Assembly (NCBI RefSeq): GCF_021869535.1
Contig: NW_026262734.1
Location: forward strand, 107,729,088 to 107,793,087
Length of the DNA: 64,000 nucleotides
Source: Mytilus californianus
Taxonomy: Eukaryota; Mollusca; Bivalvia; Mytilida; Mytilidae
Reading direction: 5' to 3'
A program made the position numbers and the translations under genes. Shown here piece by piece: positions 1 through 13,059 of the stretch. The notes beneath the pieces were generated by a model, which was not told the DNA's origin, searched no databases, and saw only the letters and a list, made by a program, of their open reading frames with translations. Position 1 is the stretch's first letter. Every line of letters starts with the position of its first letter.

Positions 1-96
1 ATTCATTTTTATGAGGTTCGCCAATCCATCGTCTTCATGAGAAATAATAATCTCAGTTCAGAAAAATAGACGTCAGAGCAAATATGGACAGAACGG

Positions 97-380
97 GAGA
101 TTTTGTCATATGAAAAAATGTAAAATAACAAAAATACCGAATTCCAAGGAAAGTTCAAAACGGAAAGTCCCTTAACAATTGTCAAAATCAAAACCTCAAA
201 CACATCAAACAAATGGAAAACAACTGTCATATTCCTGACATGGGACCGGCATTTCCTTATGAGAAAATGGTGGATAAAACCTGGTTTTAACGCTAGCTAA
301 ACCTCTCACTTGTATGACAGTCGCATGAAATTCATTATATTGACATCAATGTGTGAACAAAACAAACAGCCATAATAGGT
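97..380. repeat. Interspersed repeat, family D
   Basis: This non-coding stretch recurs in part at about 10495-10570, 11770-11830, 29030-29330 and 42945-43080. Shared words include 'aaaataccgaattccaagg' and 'aacaactgtcatattcctga'. No open frame or terminal inverted repeats were seen. It is likely a fragment of a dispersed retroelement tail; the family name is only a label used here. Confidence 0.55.
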
Positions 381-503
381 ACAAATGTCAAAAATAAGGG
401 TACAACAGTCAACATTGTTTTATAATCTTAATCACTATAAAAACAAACAAATATGTCAAATATGAAGTATATTTATATGTTTGTTAAAATGATTCATATT
501 TAC

Positions 504-614
504 CTAGTTCTGTTAAAATCTGAAGGTTGACAGTTTCCTGCAGTCTTGTGTCATTTATCTCTTCAGCATCTGCCAATTTTTTTTCAAGCAAATCCAATTT
601 CCGCTGTTGCTCAG
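504..614 (-). CDS. Coiled-coil exon 2 of a secreted protein
   Basis: On the minus strand a polypyrimidine tract ending in TTTCAG precedes base 614, and a GTAAAT donor follows base 504. The 111-nt exon is open in one frame and encodes a charged heptad-rich segment (EQQRKLDLLEKKLADAEEI...), strongly coiled-coil. Its incoming phase needs one base from the previous exon. The exon ending at 5276 supplies exactly one (g + ct gives Ala), so the two are proposed to splice together across a 4.7 kb intron. It leaves in phase 1, so at least one further exon must lie left of the window. By analogy with the paralogue at 53-55 kb this could be an IgGFc-binding-like domain; that part is inference. Confidence 0.6.
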
Positions 615-2045
615 CTGAAATGAGAAAAAAAGAATCCGTTCAAAATATGGGAAAATGTGTTACTACAAATATCATATAATTTATTCATCAGTATCATTTC
701 ATTATCAGCAAATATTAATAAGATTTCAATTATTTTTCTATTTTGGTTGTGCCGAACACCAAGAAAATAAATCAAATATCAATCTTTGTGTCTTAATTGT
801 TATATAATTAGTTTCAGATGAAAATAAGCTATTTGAGTCATACATCGAAGTATAGAAAAAGGAGATTTGGTATGATTGCCAATGAGAAAACTTTCAGACA
901 GAAAGCAATGTACAGTAATATAAACATCTTCAGGGTCACCTGTAAAAAATAAAATCTTGGTTTGCCGTTCACCTATGCTATTGGCACGTCTTAAGATTTA
1001 ATGTTTATAAGATTAGGTCACATAACTGCCTTCAATAGTTAGCAAGATGTTGTTGACTCATGCTTTTTAATATATTAATATGAAATTTAAAAACAAATGG
1101 TGATTTTTTTCTATCTAATAAGAATCATATGCAATGAAATACCAATTGTCAATTTAACTGTTTAATAAAAACAAAATTCAATCTTTTTACAGAATTTAGA
1201 TTTTTTGGCTCTATTATTTATACTGAATTGAATAGTCCACTGAACTAACTTCGGAATTCAGATAAAAAAAATTATTTGACACTACTATTTTCCTTTTTAT
1301 ACATCAAACAAGTAGACCAAAATTAGGAAGATATCTGTAAAAAAATTAGGAAGAAATACGCTATATATATACTAGTAAATGTATTTTTGAATATTGTGTT
1401 TTCAGACCTTTTTCTGAAATTTTCCTCAATTGATTGATGTAAGCTATACTAGGTTTATTGACAGAATAATTTGACATACAGATTTTTTTTTATCATTTTG
1501 GAAAAGAAAAATGTCCTTATAGGCAAAGTCAACGTAATTGGGCGTTTTTCGAATGAAATTGTATATGCATTTATAACTCGTTGACTCGCATCTAAATTTA
1601 GATAAAAAAAATATATGCTAAAGTAACATGTATACTCCCAGAGATAATTCAATTACAAAAATTTGAAAATGTATATAAATGTATAGGATTTCTATTAAAA
1701 ACGACGACGTCAAATATGTAAGTTTATTGAAAAAACATTCACAATAGTTTTGTACTATTTGTTGCTGTAAACAATTTCGGTATAAATATGAAAATATTAG
1801 AGGACCCCTGTGGTTCCGATTAAGAAATAGAAATTAAAATAAAAATAAAGACTTCAAGATATTGTTTCATATGTGCAAGAACTAAAATACTTTTTTTTTC
1901 ACTAACCAAACATCGGAATGAAAGAAAAAGTATTTCCAGCTTTATATTTATCTATAGTAACAATAAGGAAGTATTACATGAAAATCGATTAACACTTGAT
2001 CATCAATAGTTTGAAATAAAAATGAATAATATAAACTCATGCACA

Positions 2046-2394
2046 GGGCGCCACAGTGGCCGAATGGTCTAAGAAGTCCATCTATATTAATTCTAAACTA
2101 TACTAGTTGATATGTAATAGAATTAGAGCTATTTTCCTAATGCTTGTAGTTTAAAGGTTTGGTTGCCTTGCTTGCTTCGTTTGTATAAATGTTTGCTCAG
2201 GCATTGTAATTAAGATTGACATCTGCAATCAGTAGATAGGCGGTGCTTCAGCATGTAAACATTATACTCTGCATTATACTTAACATACAATAACATTTAA
2301 GTACAATGTATACAATCTGTACAATCAATGTAGCCAAGAGTGCTTATAGTGGCGTTAAACCACAACAACAACAATCAATCAATCAATTCGTGCA
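2046..2394 (+). mobile_element. tRNA-derived SINE
   Basis: The 5' end (2048-2080) reads like the first half of a Leu/Ser-type tRNA, with an A-box-like TGGTCTAAGA. A degraded B-box-like stretch follows near 2155-2175. The body ends in a GCGTTAAACCACAACAACAA stretch and a (CAAT)n tail at about 2355-2394, which is the usual 3' end of mollusc SINEs. This is a pol III-type non-autonomous retroposon. The tRNA half is too degraded to be a working tRNA gene. A related 3' end (GGACGTTAAGCAACCAACAA) occurs near 44550-44570. Confidence 0.65.
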
Positions 2395-3319
2395 CTCGTC
2401 ACCATAGCTTAATATATACGGTATATTGTTTAAATTATACAGCTGACAGTACAGTTGTTACATCTAGCGAAATTATTATGATGCGAATTAATTGATAAAA
2501 ATATACAAAATATGTCTAACACTATCGCCATTTGATGATTTTCATATTTGTATTTCAAGATTTGATTTGAAGGGTACTAGTAAACATAGGACAACACGTC
2601 AGTAACAGAATACAAATATCCCACTATTACTTCAATGAAAATGTAACTTTATGGATCCCCATTGTAGTATATATGTACTACCGAAGTGAGTACAATTGCT
2701 CGTCTTAATGTTTTGATCGGCTTGGTATGTATGATTGTATTCGTTCTGTAAGTATGTTCATACTGCTGCAATTATGTTCCAGTAGACGAAGTATTCATTT
2801 TAATTTAGTTTAATTACTACGTGAAATAATAACCAAACGATTTATATCTTAAAGTAGACAGAACAAAAACTATGCCATCATGACATTTTAAACATGTGCC
2901 CTTTACATTAGAGACTTGGGGTATGTGAGCTTTCTAATTCACCTGCCGGAGAGCCAAATAGTAGTTAGCCTAATTAAGTGTAACAAAAAACAACTATAAC
3001 AATAAGTGTTTTAAAGCACATTTGTAACCATCTGTACTGCCTACTGAAGAGTCCCAAATACAAATGGTCATTCATTTATGCATGTATCTATGTAAAGGGA
3101 CGAAACTCACAACAATTCCAAAATTATCTAACTTGTTCTAAAAGTGATTTGTTCAACTTTTGGCAATATTTGTGAAATCTAAATTAGTGTTAATGAGGTT
3201 ACAGCACTGCTCTATTTTATACCACCATTTAAAAACTGCATGCATCTATTTTCATCACCACGTTTGTTAAAAAATAACAATATATTACATGATATATATT
3301 TCTCCAGATAACAAAAAGG

Positions 3320-3960
3320 TCTTTAATAAAATTGAGAATGGAAATGGTGAACGTGTCAAAGAGACAACAACCCGACCATAGAACAGACAACAGCAGAAGG
3401 TCACCAACAGGTCTTCAATGCAGCGAGAAATTCCCGCACCCGGAGGCGTCCTTCAGCTGGCCCCTAAACAAATATATATACTAGTTCAGTGATAATGAAC
3501 GCCATACTAAACTCCAAATTGTACACAAGAAACTAAAATTAAAAATAATACAAGACTGACAAAGGTTAGAGGCTCCTGACTTGGGACAGGCGCAAAAATG
3601 CGGCGGGGTTAAACATGTTTATGAGATCTCAACCCTCCCCCTATACCTCTAGCCAATATAGAAAAGTAAACGCATAACAATACGCACATTAAAATTCAGT
3701 TCAAGAGAAGTCCGAGTCTAATGTTAGAAGATGTAACCAAAGAAAATAAACAAAATGACAATAATACATAAATAACAACAGACTACTAGCAGTTAACTGA
3801 CATGCCAGCTCCAGACTTCAATTAAACTGATTGAAAGATTATGTCTTCATCATATAAATATCAGGCACAATCCTTCCCATTAGGGGTTTAGTATCATACC
3901 ATCATAACATATATGAGAAGAACATAACCCGTGTCATGCCAACAACTTGTTTTTAAATAA
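3320..3960 (-). repeat. Composite retroelement tail, families A and B
   Basis: Read on the minus strand, 3335-3470 matches 14085-14235 (shared word 'ggggccagctgaagcc' followed by a 'cctccgggtgcgg' stretch). The following part carries the 'cctgtcccaagtcaggagcc' word of family A. There is no coding frame. It lies in the proposed intron of the coiled-coil gene. Confidence 0.6.
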
Positions 3961-5275
3961 ATGTGTTTAGTGCCGATGCAAAGACCCTATAAGTGAATCA
4001 ATATTAACGCCAAAATATGCAATCATTAAGTCTACATAATCAATCATAATGGACTTCTAGAAAATAAATAATCATGATAAAAAAGGACATTTTATATTTA
4101 AAAAAAACCCTCTTATTTCAATTTAATCAGGTCCTGTGAGTCTAGGCAGAAAACATTTCACAAGAAAGAATAAAAAATACACAAGAAAAATTATTTTTTG
4201 TGATGTACTGTCTAAACTTTTCACATTTAAATCATCTGCAAAATCTTTCTAGCCAACTAGAAGCATTTTGGACAGGAATCTTCATGTTTGAAGGGTCAAG
4301 TACTCTTTATTACGAAATAAAAATTAAGAAGATGTGGCATAATTGCCATTTAGAAAACTCTCCACTAGAGACCAATGATGTAGAAGTACAATTTATGAAT
4401 TTAAGTTTAAAAATGACTGAAAGGGCCAAAAATGTATATTGACCGTCTGAAATTGCAAAGATCTTTTGATTATCATATGGATTAGACTATTGTAGGAATG
4501 GACAATTGACAGTCTAATACCTATTAATTTCAGTTTGCTAATGGTCGAATTCAAGATGAACACCTGCACCATTGAACAAAGTATAAAATAGAACTATGAA
4601 AAATGCGTATACATACACATAGTTTTCATTCCTATCAGAAAATCACAAATGAAATCTTGCACTGATAATGCTAAGGTTATCCTACATGACTTTGTCGTTC
4701 TTGTTGCCTAACTAAAATAAGAAATGACCGCAAGGGTGACATACAATAAAACCATATGAGTATACACACATACAGCTTCTGAGAAACCATTTCATACATT
4801 AAAACCATATTATGCAATCGTGGACCTACGGTAATCCTCTGTTTATTAGTTTCCCCCCTAAAACAATCATGGCCACTACTGTGTAATACAACAGAATCGT
4901 GTTGAAAATCGATACAACAGTCCAGAATATTAGGAAAACTTATTGAATGAAGTTAACTCTGCTTATTTTGAGCTTTTGGTACAAAACTGCAATCAAAAAT
5001 AGCTCTCACTATAGCTATTGGGCACATTCTAACATAAAAACCTATGAAAAAGACTTAGAAAATGCTCAGAAAACATCTGGCGGGGTCATCAACATACTTT
5101 AATTTCCGGAGAAAAGTTTGTTAAACGATAAAAGTATTATATATATATTACAATAAAGTACTTCCTAGATCAAACATACTAACATTAATCAAACAAGAAC
5201 TATCCACACTGATCTGTGTCCACACTTGTAATGAATTGTAAAAACATTCAATTTTATATTACCTAGTAAACTTAC

Positions 5276-6135
5276 CTCTTGAATTTATGGCATTTACACT
5301 AGCATTTAAGTCGTCTAGCCTTGAGTCGTGTCCCCTAATCTATTGGAATGTTTTTCCAGTTGCTCTGCTAAAATTGACACATTGTTATCAACAGACAGTA
5401 TAGTTTCCCTTAATTCTGAATGCATGATTTCCACATTGTTGGTTAAATTGTTCACTTTTTCATCCAGATTTTGTTCACAGTATTGAAAATATTGGTAAAA
5501 TTCTTCAAGTATTCGAGAATTTCATGAGATATTTTTTCCTCCATTTCTTTCCTTAATGTCGCAATGTCCTGTTTAACTACAGTAAATTGGTCCCGGTTAT
5601 CTGTTTTATGTTCTTTTATCTTCTTTTGTACTCCTGACTGCATGAAAACCACATTGCTACTTAAGTTATTAATCTTTTCATCGAGATCTGATTTCAGAGT
5701 ATAGACAAGCTTGATCAAATTCTTCTTATGTTCAAGAATTTCATGTAAAATGGTCTGTTCCGTGTCTTTTCGCAATGATACAATGTCCTGATTAACTACC
5801 GTGAATTGGTCCCTGATATCTTCAATATGTTCGTCAATCTTGTGTTGTAAGGTTTCTAGCTGACCATTAACGTCCCTCAAAACCTGACTCGAAACTGTGT
5901 ATTCTTTTAGTTCTTCGTTTATTTTGCAATCTATTGTTGAGTTAATTATCTCCCGTAGTGGCATTTCTATTGACCGAACAATATGTGAACTAATGTTAGT
6001 TGTATCTACTATTGCAACTAGTGGCGCCCCTCGGTTGTACAGTATTGGGGCAACAAACTTATCTAAATCCTGACATTTGCACGAATATATTGTGCAAATG
6101 AAATACAAAATCAACAAATATTTCTGCCTCAACAT
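5276..6135 (-). pseudogene. Secreted coiled-coil protein, first coding exon, two frameshifts
   Basis: The start at 6135 gives a typical signal peptide (MLRQKYLLILYFICTIYSC) followed by long amphipathic helices. Two copies of a 73-residue unit (219 bp apart, each starting near 'RDQFTVV') show internal duplication. The frame entered at 6135 stops at 5452-5454. The homologous reading continues in another frame just upstream of that stop (shift near 5475), and shifts again near 5335. The last frame reaches a good GT donor after base 5276 in phase 1, matching the exon at 614-504. An upstream in-frame ATG at 6192 would bury the signal peptide, so 6135 is preferred. The N-terminus resembles that of the IgGFc-like gene at 55.4 kb, suggesting a paralogue. 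The shifts may be real or assembly errors. Confidence 0.65.
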
Positions 6136-6199
6136 TTTAGAATATAGTGAAAATAGTTCTTCGACTTTAATTCTAATAACGTGAAAAGTCAAAGAAAAT

Positions 6200-7784
6200 T
6201 ATCTGTTGCATAACAATGTTTGGTGTATAATGCCAAGTTCTTTTACGTTAAGATTTTAAATAACTACCGAAAGTCATTAAGTTTACGAATATCAGATAAA
6301 AGATTAGTACACCTGGTATATATTTTGTCAGGCTTCAGCCTCAATTTAAATAACTTAAGAAAAAACATATTTTTTTTGGCGGATGGCATATAAAAGATAT
6401 ATATATTTCAAAAGACAAAAGATACCTGATGAATTTATTGATATTTATAAACAGCTGATACTGATAAGAAGCTTTACAATTTGTTTTTAGATGGTATCAA
6501 ATAGACATACAGATTTGTCGACGCAACAAAGTAGTTTCATGCATTTTTCATTGTTTAAAATCTCTTGTCCGCACTATATCACTAAAGAAATTGTTTTGAA
6601 AAGCACTATTTTAAAAAAGAACAGTTTCTACAGGAGTGCAGCTAAATCAAATCGATGTAACCAAAGCTTGAAACCGAGACCCTGCTTGTTTTTAGAGAAG
6701 TGACTTATAAAGACCTTTTCATTCATTTGTCTTAAGGCATCTATTAATAACAACATACATTCTGACCAAACTGCAGATGTGCTGTATTCAAACAACGGCC
6801 TAGTGCACTGAATAAGTTGTAAAATATCGATTTAATATATTCATTATATACCTTATACATATGTTACACATTATCATGTGACATGGTATAATTCAAATAA
6901 TTTTTTTTTTAATGTAAGGAAAGACTTATTACCCTTAAAATTTACACTCAGCGGTGAATAACCCTATTATTCACAAGTGAAAAACCTTTTGAACTTCCTG
7001 ATTTGTACACGAGTTACCTCTCATAAAAATGACATCACAGACATATGGAAAAAATATGGCTTCCAATCTAGGACCAAAGCTCATAAACTTGGCAATCAAT
7101 TTTTGCTGTCACTGGTTCTTTTTTGTTTTACTCTACGTCACTTCAATTTCCGGCGTAGAGATCATATCCGTTCCGTTCCATACTACGTTTTATATAGTTT
7201 ACCTTACAGTATGTGTAAACATATATGGCTGCAGAGAACTTTTCTAAGAAACAAGGGCTACAATCTTTAGGCTTTTTTACTCTGAAGTTTTATGTTAACT
7301 GTATCTTTTCGTCGTCTTTTGTTTTTGCCATGGTGTTGTCAGTTTAAATTCGACTTATGTTCAGCAAATACTTGGTACAGAATAATATATTAAGGCAGTG
7401 GTAATTCATAATTTAAGTTTATAAAAATAAATGCTAAGAAGGGAATTTCCCATTATCTACCCTATCTGGGACGTGAAAAATATTTAATAGTACATCCAAT
7501 TAACATAAAGAAGACCCGCTTGGACGAATAAATAAAACGTACAGATTTATACCTGAGTTGAAATATTCGTTATTCATTTCCCGAGATGTTTATTTTGCAT
7601 TAATAAAATAATTTTAATTCAAATCAGCTACTTATGCATCATCATATCTAGATCTCTGTAAATATACCTACATAATATACATGTACCTTTTGTTCAGGTA
7701 ACTCAAGATATCTATTTCTTGTCACATCCGTTTTTGTAGAACAAACTACTGTCTACAATATTCAGTTCTACAGACATTTTCAAC
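6200..7784. other. Intergenic region between divergent genes
   Basis: It lies between the starts of the minus-strand coiled-coil gene and the plus-strand transporter, so both promoters should be here. No clear TATA or initiator can be singled out in such AT-rich DNA. Small open frames (for example 6491-6703 and 6977-7270) have no recognisable domain or splice context. I see no repeat that I can name. Confidence 0.4.
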
Positions 7785-7927
7785 ATGGACTATGATACTA
7801 TTATTTACCACTTACATCCATTTGGAAAATATCAAATTTTTGTATGTTTAATTCTTAATATTGGAAGCAGTTTGAACAGCATGACATCATTGGTGTTAAA
7901 TTTTATTATGACACAGCATATTCATAG
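7785..7927 (+). CDS. Transporter exon 1: N-terminus and TM1
   Basis: ATG at 7785 opens a 47-codon exon (MDYDTIIYHLHPFGKYQIFV...) ending in 'HIH' plus two bases before a consensus GTAAGT donor at 7928. The 'HPFGKYQ' word followed by a hydrophobic helix is the standard start of SLC22 proteins. No upstream in-frame ATG improves it. Confidence 0.85.
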
Positions 7928-9019
7928 GTAAGTTTTTGCGTATCAATAAATTTCACGAAGTGGTAATTGTAAGAGTCAATATGCATTGAGCTTGGGTGTG
8001 TATCAATATCTAGCACTAATATCTACAAGATTGCAGTTTCATGTACTGCACCTGCTTTTTGAAGATTCTTTTTTCTCTTAGAAAAGCATAGAATTTATTA
8101 AAGTTAATTCCATTCATTGTGTTTCAAACGATCTATTTAATTGGTGTGCACCAGAGGGTGACATTCAAGATAACATATCCCGCTGTCACATGGGATAAAG
8201 AAAACCGCCCTTAAGTATGTCCATTATTCATTTTTTAAATTTCAATTATAAATAATGAAATAGTTCATTATTTATTATTCAATGTTTATTTCATGAATAA
8301 GGAATAATGCAATAGTTTTTTTTTCAGAATTTGAGTTGAAAAGTGAAAGATAAACAAGATCGTTCATTATTTGACTGTGACAATGTCCAGTATTTATGAA
8401 TTCGCTATTTTTTATATCAATTTACATATTTTCAAATTTATCAACAAAAATAAGATTTTTAAACACTCGTTTATAGTTTTTTTTATATCTTAATCTATAT
8501 TTTTAGTTTTAGGATAAACTAATGGGTTTCCCTAACTATTTTTAAAGGAAATTCCGTTTTTTAATGTTATGGAAGACCGGAATACCAAAACATGTATGAA
8601 AATTAGAAAAAATTATACATTGGATTTTTTGATTTTTTAAATGAACCTTTATCCGCTGATATACAGCTTTAACAGAAAGCCTTCTCCTCGGTATTAATTG
8701 ATCAAATTCATATGTAATCATAATGCATTTTGATGTGAAGTATAATACATATTTTGGTTTCATATATTTCAAATATCAATGTATGAATAACTTCAACATT
8801 TATGATCTTCCAACAAACAAATTATCAGGTATTACTTGGTTGCAAATTATGCACTTATCGGATATCCTATATATTCAAACTGCATGTGTAATGAACACTT
8901 GTTGTCTTTAATATGCATCCTGTCGATACGTATATTTTTGGTGTTGTACAAGGTCATGATTTCCTGCACTGCATCGAAAATAAAAACAAACAATAATGCA
9001 AAATTTAGCGAGCTGTCAT

Positions 9020-10470
9020 AATACACCTTTCCACTCTCCTGTCAATCATGAGTTAATTGACCAATCACATGTGGTAAATTTACCACATGTGTAAACATTT
9101 GGTAGCAGCACGTGTTGTCGGCCATAACCTCGGTCAAACATTCTTATCTAAACAGTTAATTTGATCTAACTTTTCTTGAATTTTCACAATTAAATCGTCC
9201 AGAATTTGTTTTTGGGAAAGGAATCAATGTAAGAGGGTAGAGTAAGGTCAATTTGTCAACTTGAAACAAAAAACAAACTTGTTTCAATATATAAAAGTTA
9301 TTAATAAATCAATTAAAAAGGAATATAATGGTAGTGCTTATTGTTTTTGAAATATTGTTAAAAGGCTATTTTGAAAATAAAAAAATATTTATATTCTGAA
9401 ACACAAGATTTCAATTGGTGTACAAGCTGAGTTGAAATTGATATTTTTTGCATTAATTTAAAAAATTTATACAATAAAACATGCAAGTTAGTATGTAAAA
9501 TTTCTGGAAATTACAATTATAATATAAAAAATTCAGCAACAAATTAATTGACACCTTTCCATATTTAATTACAAAGAATAATTCATCTCTAACTTTATTC
9601 AGATGCTTCATAACAAGTAAGATAATGTTTAATTTTGATATGACTTTGGTCTACTGTGAGAGTATTTGCTGATTGTACTGGACCCTTTTCAAATTTTGTG
9701 TATGAATTAAAAACAAAATGAAAGGAAGTGAGAAGCATATCAGATATATTTTATTTTTTTAATTTGAAAAAAAAGGTGAGTAAAGTGTGCAAAGATTCCT
9801 GTTAAGGACAAGACGAACTACAATGACCAAATATTCATGTAAGCAAATAATAAATTAATTTTCTTTTGTTCTTTATTTTTTACTTAGTGATAGGAATTTT
9901 AATTATCATAAGTTATCTATGGATATAAAAAAAGAAAACCGGTTAAATGTTATTTGATAAACAATCTAATAGCTACTGGAGCAATGATGCTTGTTTTACA
10001 AGTTGACCCATGCTGTGTTTGTCTACACAGTAAACACACTTATCAGCATTCATTAGCCATGCTTAATTAAACCTGTAATTCATCATCATAATTTATCTTA
10101 TCAATCATGCAATGTTATATTCTATATCTAGTTGTTAGACTACACTTTTGGTGAATGAGGGTGCTTGAAATTTGCAATATTTTAATTGTTTCCTTTTATT
10201 CAGTATAAATAGACATAATTTCTTCAAAATGTCATAAATTTATCTCTCAACTCTTCAGGAGTAACTATATCATCATACTTTAACACAAAAACAAATATAT
10301 GAACAATATATTGCTCTTATTTATATTTGTTACAACAAATTCTTTACTTTGTTATTATTCAATGTTCAAAATAACCGCCATTTTGTTAATTAGCTTGACC
10401 AAGGATGCTGAGTTGCCATGTGTTGCTAAGGGGGGCGGAGCATACCAGTAGAAAATGGAAAGGTGTATTG
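9020..10470. mobile_element. Possible non-autonomous TIR element
   Basis: The word AATACACCTTTCCA near 9021 reappears inverted near 10455-10469. They bound about 1.45 kb of AT-rich DNA with no ORF of note and a 26-bp perfect palindrome near the left end. No target-site duplication is evident, so the boundaries are approximate. Confidence 0.45.
9066..9091. repeat. 26-bp perfect palindrome
   Basis: CACATGTGGTAAA is followed directly by its exact reverse complement. It sits just inside the left end of the putative TIR element, and could be a subterminal hairpin or a binding site for a dimeric protein. Confidence 0.8.
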
Positions 10471-10899
10471 CATTGTGTATCGAAATCTTATTATAAAAAA
10501 AAGTGAAACAATAAAAATACCGAACTCCATGGAAAATTCAAAACAGAAGGTCCGTTAACAATTGCCAAAATCTATTTCTATTTATAACTTATCACAAATG
10601 CACTTTAATAATTTATTCAGTATAAGCTTATTCGATGACTCTTTTAAATTGTATATCAATAAAACTATCACTCCCGTTAAACAAAACCAGTACAATGCCT
10701 AGTTGAGTACACCTTATAAAATCTATATAAGGCCTTCGCTTATCTATATATTTGATAACTTCTTTTAAAGAAAAGTGTATTCGTTCTGGCAGTAACGTTG
10801 TCTTGTTGTGTATTCAATACCTTATTTTACTCGGGTGATATGGATGTCTAAGGTGACGTTAATGGTCCCGATGTTTAAATAAAACATTTGGTGACATAT

Positions 10900-12300
10900 C
10901 TGTCTGTTAAATTTATCAATAACGGTATTCAAATAGGTACTAACTGTGCATCCCCAATTGTCGATATGATTTTGTACTCACAAAGCAGAACTCATACAAA
11001 ACCTCCTCAAAGGTAAAAAAAAAGAAAACGTTTTACTCGGATGAGATGGATGTCTAAGGTGAAGTGAAGTTACCTATTTTACTTAGGCGGCGTGAATCAG
11101 ATGAGGATACTAAAAAATTCCAAAGATTTGTTAGAGTACATAAAATCTAAGACTCTTTCATCTTGCCATAGTATTAAAGCATTTGAATGTTCTACCTTTT
11201 ACACAAGTATTCCCTATTCCAAACTAAAACACAAGCTGTAAAGGTTGGTACTAATTTGTTTCATAAAGAAAGAATGGCCAACGTGGACACAAGTATCTTG
11301 TCTTAAGGAGGAAACAATCGTACGTTTTAAAAAATCATTCAGATTAAGATAAAAAAAATTCTCGGAAAATGACATTGTGAAGATGCTTGATTGGTTGATT
11401 GGCAACATATTTGCTACGTTTGAAGGATGCGTTTTTCAACAAACAATCGGCATTCCAATGGGAACCAACTGTGCTGTGTTCCTCTTCTTGCCAACTTGTT
11501 ACTTTATTCATATGAGGCTGACTACATACATTAGCTTCTAAGGAAGAATGAAAGGAAGCTAGCATTATCCTTTAACTTCACTTTCCGCTATATACATGAT
11601 GTTCTCTCACAAAATGATTCAAAAAGTTTGTTGATTATGTTGAAAGCATTTATCCCATCGACTTTGAAATAAAGGATACCGTTAAGTCTGTCTCATATCT
11701 TGACTCAGTCGAGAACAAAACTGTATGACCAATGACATGATTTCAGCTTCCCAATTCTGAAATTTCCATTTATGTAGCATAAGGTAAAATAACATAAAAA
11801 CCAAACTCCAAGGGAAATTCAAAACGGAAAGAACCTCATCAACATTCCAGTACCGTCTGCATATGAAGTTGAAATCATCCCTTCAAAATTTTTACGGACA
11901 CCATCACGATTTGCTTAACCGTTATGCAATATCTGTTTCACAGTTGTCGACGTATATGTTCAAATTGTCGTAACCACAATCCAGTCCACTTTTCCCCGAA
12001 AGTGACCTACCGAATTAGACTTATCACCGGCTTTGTACTTACATGAACAACATGACAGGTGCCATATGTGGAACAGGATCTGCTTACCTTTCCGGAGCAC
12101 CTGAGATCACCCCCGGGTTTTGATGGGGTTCATGTTGCTCAGTCTTTAATTTTTCTATGTTGTGTTTTGTATACTGTTTTTTTTTATATCTTTTTCTTTT
12201 TATTTTACCATGGCGTTGTCAGTATATTTTCGACTTTTGAGTTTGAATGTCACTTTGGTATCTTTCGTCTCTCTATTACGACATCGGACATTGACAGCCT
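10900..12300 (+). pseudogene. Degraded reverse transcriptase fragments, Penelope-like or related
   Basis: Two overlapping-type relics lie head to tail. Near 10915-11000 a frame reads FINNGIQIGTNCASP, the RT motif around 'GIPMGTNCAP'. From about 11090 a longer copy includes the 'STLYTSIP'-like motif (11195-11220), 'GIPMGTNCA' (about 11450-11475) and the catalytic block FTFRYIHDVLS. In that block the expected YIDD is YIHD (codons 11589-11600). Frameshifts and stops are frequent. The 3' tail (about 12045-12300), 'EHLRSPPGF...VAQSL', recurs alone elsewhere in the window (family C). The copy is dead: it has a catalytic Asp-to-His change and broken frames. Assignment to Penelope-like elements is inference from motif style. 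Confidence 0.65.
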
Positions 12301-12803
12301 TTAACTAGTTTAGTAACTGCTAAATGCTTCTTATATGCATATGATTGGGAAAATAGAATTCATTTTTTTTCGTGTTCTGTCGGGGTGGATCTGTACGCAA
12401 AACTTAAATGGTCGTTTTTGTATTCTACTGTCAAAATTATAAAATGTCCTTTATCCCTCTTCTCTCTCTTTCTCTCTGTCTCGTATTGTTGAAGAACGAA
12501 CTCTTTTGAACAAGAGGGAAATTACTTTTGGAATATTGTTATAAGTAACCTGTAAATGGAAGTTTATTTTCAAATCATATTTGACTATGATGATTGATAT
12601 CATTAGTTATCACCTTAGGCCAAAATCTTCCCCCTCATAATTATGTCTTATATTCATCATTGTCAACGATAACATCTAGCTCATTGTCGATATGAGTTAC
12701 CTTCCACGCAAGAATCAGTCGTCTTTCACGGAATTCATGACAAAATAGGTCTTAAAAATCTTTTCAACCGATAAAAGTCGGAAAAAAATTGTTTTTGTTG
12801 CAG

Positions 12804-12987
12804 ATGTCAAATTCCACATTATGACTTGGATCATTACTCACCAACAGGTTCCATATTCATCAATACAACAGACGAAGAATTGAACTACAATGTCACAGAT
12901 TGTACGATAGAATTCAATGGTACCACAAAAAAATGTAATAGTTGGGTTTATGACCAGGGCTTGTTCAAGAGCACTATTATCTCAAAG
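12804..12987 (+). CDS. Transporter exon 2: extracellular loop
   Basis: The exon runs from a TTGTTGCAG acceptor to a GTAAAG donor. Its first base completes an Arg codon with exon 1, giving 'HIHRCQIPHYD'. It encodes the large loop with Cys residues and NTT, NVT and NGT glycosylation sequons, ending 'FKSTIISK'. The 'W-V-Y-D' and 'F-K-S-T-I' words are strongly conserved in SLC22 loops. Confidence 0.85.
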
Positions 12988-13059
12988 GTAAAGTTCTATC
13001 ATGTGCAGGAATAATTGTAAAGAAACCAATCGTTTAACGTTTTGTGAGGCATACATCAC

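Larger units (their letters stand above)
615..5275 (-). other. Intron and repeats between the two coiled-coil exons
   Basis: I found no convincing exon here on either strand. The region holds a tRNA-derived SINE (2046-2394), a composite retroelement tail (3320-3960) and short fragments of the family A repeat near 855-900 and 4325-4400. The remainder is unassigned AT-rich sequence. Confidence 0.5.
7928..12803 (+). other. Transporter intron 1
   Basis: The intron is 4.9 kb. It holds a TIR-bounded element (9020-10470), family D fragments and a degraded reverse transcriptase (10900-12300). Nothing else codes that I can support. Confidence 0.6.

Noticed and set aside
2046-2180. Functional tRNA-Leu or tRNA-Ser gene
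   Set aside because: Only the 5' half is tRNA-like, the B box is degraded and a SINE tail follows.
6977-7270. 97-codon plus-strand frame
   Set aside because: No signal peptide, domain or plausible splice partner; composition like surrounding AT-rich DNA.
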